From positions 4,081 to 10,588 of the forward strand of contig DJQL01000027.1 of assembly GCA_002437565.1 (NCBI GenBank): a stretch of 6,508 nt of DNA, written 5' to 3'. Both the position numbers and the translations under genes were made by a program. This stretch comes from Prevotella sp. UBA6387. GTDB lineage: Bacteria; Bacteroidota; Bacteroidia; Bacteroidales; Bacteroidaceae. Under the pieces are notes generated by a model. That model saw only the letters and a program-made list of their open reading frames with translations, was not told the origin of the DNA and searched no databases. Position 1 is the stretch's first letter; every line of letters begins with the position of its first letter. Below are positions 1 to 6,454 of this stretch, piece by piece.

Positions 1-1637
1 ACCTTCTCCATGGGCTCGTTGTTGTAAAGAAACGCTGGCACGGGTGTCATGAGCTGGGCGGCAGTGTATCGCTGGTAAAGCTCTGTGCGAAAGACGATGT
101 GGCGAATCTTCAATATGTCGATTTCTCCAAGGAGGTGGCCGTCCTCGTCGACCACGGGCAGGTAGTTGAAGTCGCTGTTAGACAACACGCTGACCAATTT
201 GCCAAGGCGTATGTCGGGTTTCACTTTCGTCACGTTCTTCTCTATCACCAAGTCCATGTTCATCAGCGTGAGTATGCTCTTGTCGGTATGGTGGGTTAGG
301 AGTTTCCCCTCGCGTGCCAATCGCATGGCGTAGATGCTGTGGGGCTCGAATATGCTTATCACCATCACGCTGACCACGGCGACGATGAGCAGCGGCACGA
401 AGAGCTGGTAACCTCCCGTGATTTCGGCTATCAGGAATATGCCGGTCAGTGGGGCGTGCATCACTCCCGCCATCACTCCCGCCATGCCCAAGAGCACGAA
501 GTTCTTTTCGGGCAGGTAGGTGCCAAACATCTCCATGTTCCAGAGGCGGGAGAAGAAGAAACCTGCGAAGCCGCCCACGAAAAGGGAGGGGGCGAATGTT
601 CCGCCACAGCCTCCGGCCCCGTTGGTGGAAGCCGTGGCGACAATCTTGGTGAGAATGACGAGACCTATGTAGGCTATGAGAAGTTCGGAATGGCCGTAGA
701 ACAACGAGCCGTCCATCACCTGGTTCCAGTCGGCTTGTGTCTTGCCGCTCAACAGTATGCCGAGGCCATTCCATCCCTCGCCATATAGTGAGGGGAAAAA
801 GAAGATGAGCACGCTGAGCAGCACTCCGCCTAAGAGCAGTTTCTTGTATGGATGTTCTTTATACTTTGCGTAAATGCTTTCGCACCACGTCATGCCACGC
901 ATGAAATAAAGGCTGACAAAGCCGCAGAAGACGCCGAGGAGTATTGTGGCTGGCACGCGCTCCACGCTCCAGGCACTGTCGAGCTGAAAGGTGAACATGG
1001 TGGCGTTGCCGGCGAGGATGTAGCTCACGACGTCGGCGGTGATGGTGGCTATGAGTATAGGCAATATCGATGCCATGTTCATGTCTATCATCAGCACCTC
1101 AAGGGTGAACACCAATCCTGCTATTGGCGCCTTGTAGATGGCGGCGACGGCGGCCGCCGCGCCACAGCCAACGAGCACCATCAACTGCCGGTTGCTCATG
1201 TGGAAGAGCCTTCCGAGGTTGGAGCCTATGGCGGAGCCCGTGAGCACTATGGGAGCCTCCGCTCCGACAGACCCACCGAAGCCAATGGTCAGTGCCGACG
1301 CCACGAGCGATGTCCAGCAGTTGTGGGCCTTGAGCTTCGATTGTTTCGTGGAAATGGCGTATAGCACACGCGTAATGCCGTGGGAGATGTTGTCTCTCAC
1401 GACATATCTGATAAATAGCATTGTTAGCCAGATGCCGACGACCGGGAAGACAAGGTACATCCAGTTGAAACTGTCGGCCACGAAATCGTTGGTGAGGAGA
1501 TTCTGTATCAGGGCGATAAGCTTGTGCAATAAATACGCGGCAAGCGACGCCAGCACGCCTATCAGCAATGCGATGATAGATGTCGCTTGGCGATTGGTGA
1601 GATGTCGCTCCCCCCAAATAGTTATCCTCTCCAGCAT
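1..1637 (-). CDS. CLC-family chloride channel or H+/Cl- antiporter with C-terminal CBS domains (3' end cut by window)
   Basis: An inner-membrane protein that moves chloride or related anions, either as a channel or in exchange for protons. The frame is open from ATG at 1637 to the window edge, giving 545 residues and no stop. The membrane part spans about residues 18-430. It shows GGSVGAEAP at 121-129, which holds the gating glutamate (Glu127). GGTFAP at 345-350 is the family GxFxP anion-site motif, and Tyr436 in HSIYAM matches the conserved anion-coordinating tyrosine. Residues about 459-517 form one CBS domain (LPVVDEDG at 493-500), and a second begins near 526 (AAQLMTP). CBS pairs often bind adenine nucleotides and gate the pore. 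Two oddities are visible. The first selectivity motif reads SHGIT (85-89) instead of GSGIP, and the usual internal proton glutamate is Val181 (sequence LEV). The start lies one base after the tsaC stop, so the gene is probably translated by coupling. Family assignment is firm; channel versus exchanger is open. Confidence 0.95.
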   Translation of the reverse strand, partial: MLERITIWGERHLTNRQATSIIALLIGVLASLAAYLLHKLIALIQNLLTNDFVADSFNWMYLVFPVVGIWLTMLFIRYVVRDNISHGITRVLYAISTKQSKLKAHNCWTSLVASALTIGFGGSVGAEAPIVLTGSAIGSNLGRLFHMSNRQLMVLVGCGAAAAVAAIYKAPIAGLVFTLEVLMIDMNMASILPILIATITADVVSYILAGNATMFTFQLDSAWSVERVPATILLGVFCGFVSLYFMRGMTWCESIYAKYKEHPYKKLLLGGVLLSVLIFFFPSLYGEGWNGLGILLSGKTQADWNQVMDGSLFYGHSELLIAYIGLVILTKIVATASTNGAGGCGGTFAPSLFVGGFAGFFFSRLWNMEMFGTYLPEKNFVLLGMAGVMAGVMHAPLTGIFLIAEITGGYQLFVPLLIVAVVSVMVISIFEPHSIYAMRLAREGKLLTHHTDKSILTLMNMDLVIEKNVTKVKPDIRLGKLVSVLSNSDFNYLPVVDEDGHLLGEIDILKIRHIVFRTELYQRYTAAQLMTPVPAFLYNNEPMEK

Positions 1638-1638
1638 C

Positions 1639-2208
1639 TCACTTCCTGATAATCTGAACCTCTCCGTCTGGCTTTAGCCTTACTATGGAACTTGGCGTGT
1701 GCGGCTTGTGCTCCTGGCGTCGCGAGAAGCACACGTAGTCAACGCTGTCGAGCAGTTCTTGGCTTATGTCGCCATAGTTTTGAGCCGCGGGCTCACCGCT
1801 GATGTTCGCGCTTGTGGACACGAGGGCTTTCTGGAAGCGGTAGCACAACTCTTTCGAGAAAGGCTCTTTCGTGATGCGCAAGGCTATCGAGCCGTCGGAG
1901 GCGATGAGGTTTGGCGCGAGGTTGACCGCACCGTCAAGAATGACAGTGGTTGGCTTCACGGCCACGTCGAGCAAGTCCCATGCCACGGCTGGCACGTTGC
2001 GCACGTATCGTTGGAGGCGCGCGTCGCTGTCCACGAGGCAAATGAGAGCCTTGGAGTCGTCACGGCGCTTGATCTTGTAAACTTTCGCCACGGCCTCGGC
2101 GTTAGTAGCGTCGCAGCCGATACCCCATACCGTGTCGGTGGGGTAGAGGATAACGCCGCCTTCCTTGAGGACTTTGACGGCATTCTTAATGTCTTCTTCT
2201 TGTGTCAT
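1639..2208 (-). CDS. tsaC: L-threonylcarbamoyladenylate synthase (TsaC/YrdC/Sua5 family)
   Basis: A cytoplasmic enzyme that makes threonylcarbamoyl-AMP from threonine, bicarbonate and ATP. This is the first step of the t6A modification at position 37 of ANN-decoding tRNAs, and the product goes to the TsaD complex. Starting at ATG 2208 the protein has 189 residues, the usual size of the single-domain bacterial TsaC form without the extra Sua5 C-terminal domain. Visible family signatures are YPTDTVWGIGCDA (22-34), the KIKRRDDSKAL block (45-55) that lines the nucleotide site, STSANISGEP (131-140) and PSSIV (172-176). A TTG two codons upstream (2214) is also in frame. I prefer ATG because the promoter at 2227-2258 would leave only about 7 bases of leader before the TTG. 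The gene is first in a two-gene operon, and its TGA is followed after one base by the clc ATG. No lesion is seen. Confidence 0.96.
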   Translation of the reverse strand: MTQEEDIKNAVKVLKEGGVILYPTDTVWGIGCDATNAEAVAKVYKIKRRDDSKALICLVDSDARLQRYVRNVPAVAWDLLDVAVKPTTVILDGAVNLAPNLIASDGSIALRITKEPFSKELCYRFQKALVSTSANISGEPAAQNYGDISQELLDSVDYVCFSRRQEHKPHTPSSIVRLKPDGEVQIIRK

Positions 2209-2226
2209 AATCAATACAACTTAGCG

Positions 2227-2258
2227 CAAAGATACATATTCTTTGTTTTATGTGCAAA
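2227..2258 (-). promoter_or_regulatory. Bacteroidota-type promoter for tsaC-clc
   Basis: Read on the minus strand, a TTTG (2258-2255) is followed after exactly 20 bases by TATCTTTG (2234-2227). This matches the Bacteroidota primary-sigma promoter pattern of a -33 TTTG and a -7 TAnnTTTG. Transcription would start near 2221, giving a leader of about 13 bases before the ATG at 2208. No Shine-Dalgarno sequence is present, as is common in this phylum. Confidence 0.75.
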
Positions 2259-2292
2259 AATACTCTCAATATTTATAAAAAAAGCATTCGTT

Positions 2293-2324
2293 TTTGCGAT
2301 TTCTCCGATATTTTACTACCTTTG
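2293..2324 (+). promoter_or_regulatory. Bacteroidota-type promoter for the glucokinase gene
   Basis: TTTG at 2293-2296 is followed after exactly 20 bases by TACCTTTG at 2317-2324, a full match to the Bacteroidota -33/-7 pattern. The predicted start near 2330 gives a leader of about 50 AT-rich bases before the ATG at 2383, with no clear Shine-Dalgarno sequence and no visible riboswitch-like structure. It points away from the tsaC promoter; 34 AT-rich bases with a seven-A run (2277-2283) lie between the two -33 elements. Confidence 0.78.
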
Positions 2325-2382
2325 CAGTGGTAAGAAACTTTACTAATAGATTCTAATTATAACAGACTAAAAACATATTATT

Positions 2383-3360
2383 ATGGAAGAAACAGTGATG
2401 AAACCGTATGTCATCGGTCTTGACCTCGGTGGAACAAACTCTGTGTTTGGCATCGTAGACTCGCGTGGAGACATCAAGGTTACCACGGCCGTGAAGACTC
2501 AGGTTTATGATAAGGTGGATGACTATGTGGACGCTTGTGTGGAGGCACTTCAGGTGATTATCGACCAAGTGGGCGGCATAGAGAAAATCAAGTCGATGGG
2601 TATAGGAGCGCCTAATGGCAATTTCTATAATGGCACTATTGAGTTTGCCCCAAACCTGAAGTGGGGTCACGATGGTGTCGTGCCTTTGGCGAAGATGTTC
2701 TCCGACAAGTTGGGTATTCCCGTGGCTCTTACCAATGACGCTAACGCCGCCGCAGTCGGCGAGATGACTTACGGAGCCGCCCGTGGCATGAAAAACTTCA
2801 TCGAGATTACGCTTGGCACAGGCGTGGGCTCTGGCATAGTCGTCAATGGACAGTTGGTTTACGGTTGCGATGGCTTTGCTGGAGAGCTTGGCCATGTCAG
2901 GGTAGTTCAAGGTGAGAACGCTCGTCCTTGCGGATGTGGCAGAAAGGGTTGCTTGGAGGCTTATTGCTCTGCCACAGGCGTGGCACGCACGGCACGCGAG
3001 ATGCTTGTGAAGACAGACACCCCATCGCTTTTGCGTGAGCTTGACCCAGACAAGATTACCTCGCTCGATGTCAGCATTGCCGCCAACAAAGGTGATAAGC
3101 TCGCCAATGAAATCTATGAGTTCACGGGTCATATGCTTGGTGAGGCTTGTGCTGATTTCGCGGCTTTCTCGTCTCCAGAGGCCTTTATCTTCTTTGGTGG
3201 CATGACAAAGGCTGGTGACCTTCTGATGAAGCCTATAAAGGAAGGCTACAACAACCATGTGCTCTCAATCTTCAAGGGCAAGGCAAAGTTCTTGTTCAGC
3301 AGTCTTGAAGGCAGTTCGGCAGCCGTTCTCGGTGCTTCTGCCATTGGTTGGGATCTCTAA
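2383..3360 (+). CDS. glk: ROK-family glucokinase
   Basis: A cytoplasmic sugar kinase, most likely phosphorylating glucose to glucose-6-phosphate with ATP for glycolysis. It has 325 residues, the normal length for ROK kinases. The ATP phosphate loop DLGGTN is at 14-19, and NDANAAAVGE (118-127) carries the catalytic base Asp119. LGTGVGSG is at 144-151, and the sugar-contacting GELGH is at 167-171. Zinc ligands follow the ROK spacing: His171, then Cys183, Cys185 and Cys190. FGG at 271-273 belongs to the C-terminal ATP-binding lobe. ROK repressors carry an N-terminal helix-turn-helix, which is absent here, so this is a kinase rather than a regulator. Glucose is the likeliest substrate from overall pattern, but mannose, fructose or an N-acetylated amino sugar cannot be ruled out. 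ATG 2398 (MKPYVIG) is an alternative start. The gene stands alone, with its own promoter. Confidence 0.93.
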   Translation: MEETVMKPYVIGLDLGGTNSVFGIVDSRGDIKVTTAVKTQVYDKVDDYVDACVEALQVIIDQVGGIEKIKSMGIGAPNGNFYNGTIEFAPNLKWGHDGVVPLAKMFSDKLGIPVALTNDANAAAVGEMTYGAARGMKNFIEITLGTGVGSGIVVNGQLVYGCDGFAGELGHVRVVQGENARPCGCGRKGCLEAYCSATGVARTAREMLVKTDTPSLLRELDPDKITSLDVSIAANKGDKLANEIYEFTGHMLGEACADFAAFSSPEAFIFFGGMTKAGDLLMKPIKEGYNNHVLSIFKGKAKFLFSSLEGSSAAVLGASAIGWDL

Positions 3361-3370
3361 ATGACACATG

Positions 3371-3406
3371 GCAAGCGTGTTTAGGCACAGTTGTAAGCGC
3401 GCTTGC
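3371..3406. repeat. Short inverted repeats after the glucokinase gene
   Basis: GCAAGCG (3371-3377) pairs with CGCTTGC (3400-3406) across a 22-base loop. The right arm also lies in an 18-base near-palindrome, TTGTAAGCGCGCTTGCAA (3391-3408), with one mismatched pair that becomes G-U in RNA. The two folds exclude each other. The downstream sequence on the plus strand is A-rich rather than U-rich, so this alone is not a classic terminator for the glucokinase gene. It may help stop transcription or protect the 3' end. Confidence 0.45.
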
Positions 3407-3415
3407 AAAATAATA

Positions 3416-3467
3416 GCATCAGCCCCGTTTCTTCTTCCCTTGCGGGATGAGGAAACGGGGCTGATGC
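3416..3467. terminator. Long hairpin between convergent genes, probable bidirectional terminator
   Basis: A perfect 16-base inverted repeat, GCATCAGCCCCGTTTC (3416-3431) and its complement (3452-3467), continues inward through eight further positions with one mismatch and one G-U pair to a four-base TTGC loop at 3440-3443. On the minus strand the stem is followed by TATTATTTTG, a reasonable U-rich tail, so it should end transcripts of the permease gene (stop at 3503). On the plus strand the tail is only CATGTTTGAG, so termination of the glucokinase transcript would be weaker or rely on stem strength. Confidence 0.8.
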
Positions 3468-3502
3468 CATGTTTGAGTCTCCGTTGCGACAGTAATCGCT
3501 TG

Positions 3503-4669
3503 CTATTGGCTTTCTGCCGCTTTCTGTTGCTTGGCTATGGTCGTCGTATTAGCGGCGTGTGCCTTATTAGCCGTGGCTCCAACGCCTGTCGCGGTTGTCG
3601 TTGCCTCCTCCTTGGTGACATATCGTTTCCAATAGGCAATAATGAGTGTGGTGAGTGGCAAGGCTATTATCAGCCCGATGAAACCAAGCAGCGCGCCCCA
3701 TACCGACAGCGAGAGAAGGAGAATGGCTGGGTTGAGCCCCATGGCCTTGCCCATGACCTTTGGCGTGACGATCATGTCAGTGATAACCTGTACGACGATG
3801 AATAAGCCAGCGGCCATGCCAAAGATGATCCAAAAGTTCTGTCCGGTGTCGGCGGCCTTGAGCATGGCAAGAAACGCGGTCGGGATTAGTGCAAAGGTGT
3901 GCAAGTATGGAATCAAGTCGAGGATGCCTATCAATATGCCGAGGCTAATTGCCATGGGGAAGTCCATGATAGTGAAGCCAACGCAAAACATCACGCCCAT
4001 GCAAAAAGCCACTGTGCCTTGGCCGCGAATATAGTTGTTGAGCTCTCTCTCAACGTCTTTCGCGAGCTCATGCCAGAAAGGACGGTGCTTTTTCGGGAAA
4101 ATACGGATCCAATTGTTGGTAAGAAACTCATAGTCGAGAAGAATGAAGAAAGTGTAGAGAAGCGTGATGAGCGACGCTATGATACTCATTACGACATTCG
4201 CGGTTTTCCCCAGTACATTGAAGAGTTTTGGCATTGCCGTCTTGAGTGCGTTGGCGAAGTCGCCGCTCTTCAAGAACTGCTCTATCTGATTTTGGTTCTC
4301 GATTATCTTGTCAGAGAGCCAAGCCGATATGTTATTGGTGTGTGTGCTCTCGTGCAACCAGTTGGCAAGTATGTCATAGAGCTTTTGAAACTGCTCTATC
4401 ATCGGCGGTATGATGAGCCACACAAGCAAGCCGATGATAGAACAGACAAAGATGAACGTTATTATTATGGACAAAGCCCTCACGCGTATGCGAAGCTTGT
4501 TCTCGATAAACTTAACGATGGGGTAGAGCAGGTATGCAAAGACCCATGCCACAAAAAAGGGTATGAGCACTTCGCTGAGGTATTTGACAAGCAGGATAGC
4601 GGCAATAGCCAACAATATAATGCCACTCCAACGAATGAACTTATCAAACGTAATCTCCTTCTGCTCCAT
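3503..4669 (-). CDS. AI-2E/PerM-family membrane permease
   Basis: An integral inner-membrane protein of 388 residues, the usual family size. Family members have been linked to AI-2 export (TqsA), Na+/H+ exchange or other transport, so the substrate here is unknown. Hydrophobic segments lie near 13-28, 33-52, 66-88, 156-180, 218-235, 238-252, 256-270, 279-299 and 313-346. A soluble stretch (about 90-150) sits between the third and fourth, as is typical. Family marks are YIRGQ (213-217), DLIPYL (251-256), TPKVMGKAMGLNP (302-314), and the glycine-rich GALLGFIGLIIALPLT (325-340). The C-terminal 36 residues are a low-complexity Ala/Thr-rich tail ending KQQKAAESQ, probably cytoplasmic and disordered. 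ATG 4669 has no Shine-Dalgarno sequence. The gene lies 56 bases after the C69 peptidase stop with no promoter match between, so it is probably read from the same transcript. A strong hairpin follows its stop. Confidence 0.9.
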   Translation of the reverse strand: MEQKEITFDKFIRWSGIILLAIAAILLVKYLSEVLIPFFVAWVFAYLLYPIVKFIENKLRIRVRALSIIITFIFVCSIIGLLVWLIIPPMIEQFQKLYDILANWLHESTHTNNISAWLSDKIIENQNQIEQFLKSGDFANALKTAMPKLFNVLGKTANVVMSIIASLITLLYTFFILLDYEFLTNNWIRIFPKKHRPFWHELAKDVERELNNYIRGQGTVAFCMGVMFCVGFTIMDFPMAISLGILIGILDLIPYLHTFALIPTAFLAMLKAADTGQNFWIIFGMAAGLFIVVQVITDMIVTPKVMGKAMGLNPAILLLSLSVWGALLGFIGLIIALPLTTLIIAYWKRYVTKEEATTTATGVGATANKAHAANTTTIAKQQKAAESQ

Positions 4670-4710
4670 ATTAATCTTGCTTGTGTTTTTTTAAGTATGC
4701 TACCTTATCC

Positions 4711-4723
4711 CCACATCGTGTGG
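4711..4723 (-). repeat. Small hairpin in the peptidase-permease gap
   Basis: CCACA and TGTGG pair across a three-base loop directly after the peptidase stop codon (4726-4728). With only five base pairs and no following U-run on the minus strand, it is unlikely to be a full terminator. At most it could cause pausing or partial 3'-end stabilisation between the two genes. Confidence 0.35.
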
Positions 4724-4725
4724 TG

Positions 4726-6381
4726 TTAGTCTTGAGGGACCTCAAACTTGTCGCCTGTTTCCTTGACAAGCTTTTCCTTGAAAGCCTCTGGGTATCCTGG
4801 ACGCTCCACGGTAGCCCCTATGCCTTCTTTGGTGCGTGTGAATTTGCCGTCAGCCTCGGGCTTTACTGTCATATCGTTGTATTTCACTATAAGGTAGAAA
4901 GCCAAACTGCGCCAACGGTCGAGCATTTGTTGCGCCTTCTGGTTGCTGTAATCGTTGAGGTATTTTATTGCAGCGTCCTTGTTGTCCTTGTACAGTTCTG
5001 CGGCCTTGGCTTCCACGCCTCCTTGGTTGGCGAAATAGTTTGCCTCCAAGCTGTCGCGTACAGCCTTAAGGCTTGGGAACATCATCGAGTAGCGTGGGTA
5101 AACCATGTTGCTCACCCAGTTGCAAACCCAGTAGGCGTTATTCATTGAGAATGTCACGGCATCGGCCCCAGGGGTGTTGTAGCATTCAGGCTGAACCTTG
5201 TTGCCACAGTATATTGGCGTGTAGGCAATCATGTTGCCGTCATCATTGCCAAACCACAGAACTCCGCCAATCTCGCGTGGCAACCATGACCTCATCTGTG
5301 AGACATATGAGAAACCTGTTTGCTGCGTAGAGGTCGGGCGCTCGTTGAAATAGCTCTTGCCGTTGACCTTGAATGTCAGTGGAGTGGGGCGATATGGCAT
5401 TTGCCATATTCCGCCACCCATGTCCTTGCCGTCAGCAACCGACAGCTCTGTGCCTTCATAATGATCGCGCATGTCAGTCTCAAGGTCTTGCACGCTGAGC
5501 TTCTTGTTTGGGATAATCCAAAGTGGCATGTCTTCCGCGTTCTTGTCCTTTCCTATGGCCCAGGGAAGCCAGCGGCTCATGTCCTTGTGGTGGTTGAAAA
5601 AGCTCCACACGCGTGCCTCGCACCATCTGCGTCCAGAGAAATCGGGGAAAGCGTATGTGTTTTTCCATGAGAAATCCTTGTCTGTGCCTTTGTACCAACC
5701 TTTCTGGCGCGCAAAGCTGACAACGTTTTTACTATGGAGCACCTCCGTTTGATACTGCGAGAACACTCCTATGCGGCTTTGGTTGGCATGGCCACAAATG
5801 GCGTTGTCGGGCACGCGAACGGCAACCCATACCGCTTTTTGCTTCTTGTCGCCACCGCAGCCCATCATTTCCATGATCCAGGCCTCGTTGGGGTCGCATA
5901 TGGTAAAGGTCTCACCCTCAGAGTTGTAACCGTATTTCTCAACCAAGGAAGTCATAACCTTGATGGCCTCCCTTGCTGTCTTTGAGCGTTGCAGGGCGAT
6001 ATAGATGAGTGAGCCATAGTCGATGATTCCGGTCGTGTCAACCATTTCCTCTCTGCCTCCGTATGTAGTCTCTCCTATGGTAACTTGAAACTCATTGATA
6101 TTGCCAATGACATTATAAGTGACAGGTGCTTCTGGAATCTCACCATGATATTTCTTGGTGTCCCAGTCTATTATCTTTCTCATTTCGCCCTTGGGGTGTG
6201 TCCCTGCGGCGTAGTGTGCCAATCCGATAAACATGCCATAGTCATCGGCATTGTATGTGCACATTACCGAGCCGTCGGAAGAAGCTCCCTTGGCTACGAT
6301 AAAGTTTGTGCATGCTGATGCTGCTGAAGCCATTGTGAGGAAAGCTGCCGTGAAGAAAGACTTGAGTATTAGTTTTCTCAT
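4726..6381 (-). CDS. Secreted C69-family dipeptidase
   Basis: A peptidase of MEROPS family C69 (N-terminal-nucleophile fold), expected to cleave dipeptides outside the cytoplasm, in the periplasm or at the surface. It has 551 residues, normal for the Bacteroidota form. Residues 1-23 are a signal peptide: MRKLILK, a hydrophobic core (about 9-17), then ASA before the cut. Cleavage after Ala23 would expose Cys24 of CTNFIVAKGAS, which is the family's catalytic N-terminal cysteine. Other family-like blocks are IGETTYGGREE (102-112), DYGSLIYIALQRS (121-133), NEAWIMEMMG (165-174) and ANQSRIG (199-205). The sequence before Cys24 lacks the leucine of a standard lipobox, so a lipoprotein is less likely. 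The leader is extremely AT-rich with no Shine-Dalgarno sequence and no TAnnTTTG match. The gene probably heads or continues an operon with the downstream permease. Exact dipeptide preference cannot be read from sequence. Confidence 0.93.
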   Translation of the reverse strand: MRKLILKSFFTAAFLTMASAASACTNFIVAKGASSDGSVMCTYNADDYGMFIGLAHYAAGTHPKGEMRKIIDWDTKKYHGEIPEAPVTYNVIGNINEFQVTIGETTYGGREEMVDTTGIIDYGSLIYIALQRSKTAREAIKVMTSLVEKYGYNSEGETFTICDPNEAWIMEMMGCGGDKKQKAVWVAVRVPDNAICGHANQSRIGVFSQYQTEVLHSKNVVSFARQKGWYKGTDKDFSWKNTYAFPDFSGRRWCEARVWSFFNHHKDMSRWLPWAIGKDKNAEDMPLWIIPNKKLSVQDLETDMRDHYEGTELSVADGKDMGGGIWQMPYRPTPLTFKVNGKSYFNERPTSTQQTGFSYVSQMRSWLPREIGGVLWFGNDDGNMIAYTPIYCGNKVQPECYNTPGADAVTFSMNNAYWVCNWVSNMVYPRYSMMFPSLKAVRDSLEANYFANQGGVEAKAAELYKDNKDAAIKYLNDYSNQKAQQMLDRWRSLAFYLIVKYNDMTVKPEADGKFTRTKEGIGATVERPGYPEAFKEKLVKETGDKFEVPQD

Positions 6382-6435
6382 TTTTATATATATTTTGTTC
6401 TTTCTATAGTTTGATTTAGTTCTTATCTTGATTGT

Positions 6436-6452
6436 AAAGTCTATTTGACTTT
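6436..6452. repeat. Inverted repeat upstream of the C69 peptidase gene
   Basis: AAAGTC (6436-6441) and GACTTT (6447-6452) flank a five-base spacer. On the minus strand it begins two bases after a TAA that may end an upstream gene and lies 54 bases before the peptidase start codon. It could be a weak 3'-end hairpin of the upstream gene or a regulator binding site. No U-run follows on the minus strand. Confidence 0.4.
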
Positions 6453-6454
6453 CT

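Noticed and set aside
178..1617. Open frames of 198 (178-774) and 172 (1099-1617) residues on the minus strand within the clc region
   Set aside because: Both are out of frame with the 545-residue CLC reading, which is continuous from 1637 and carries all family motifs; these frames are rich in Arg and His and lack motifs.
1699..2346. A 215-residue plus-strand open frame opposite tsaC
   Set aside because: It overlaps the whole of a confirmed gene and its promoter, and the translation shows no recognisable domain.
2331..2382. Possible riboswitch or small upstream peptide in the glucokinase leader
   Set aside because: The leader is about 50 AT-rich bases with no stable stem and no start codon followed by a useful frame.
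2353..3258. A 301-residue open frame on the minus strand, opposite the glucokinase gene
   Set aside because: It lies wholly across a clear ROK kinase, has no family motif, and would cover the glucokinase promoter's leader. Long antisense frames arise here from the codon choice of the real gene.
3899..4729. A 276-residue plus-strand open frame opposite the permease gene
   Set aside because: The residue mix is rich in His, Tyr and charged residues, typical of the reverse of membrane-protein codons. The minus strand holds a clear PerM-family protein.
4681..5670. Plus-strand open frames of 155 and 116 residues opposite the C69 peptidase
   Set aside because: They are shadows of the peptidase gene, with no start signal or recognisable domain.
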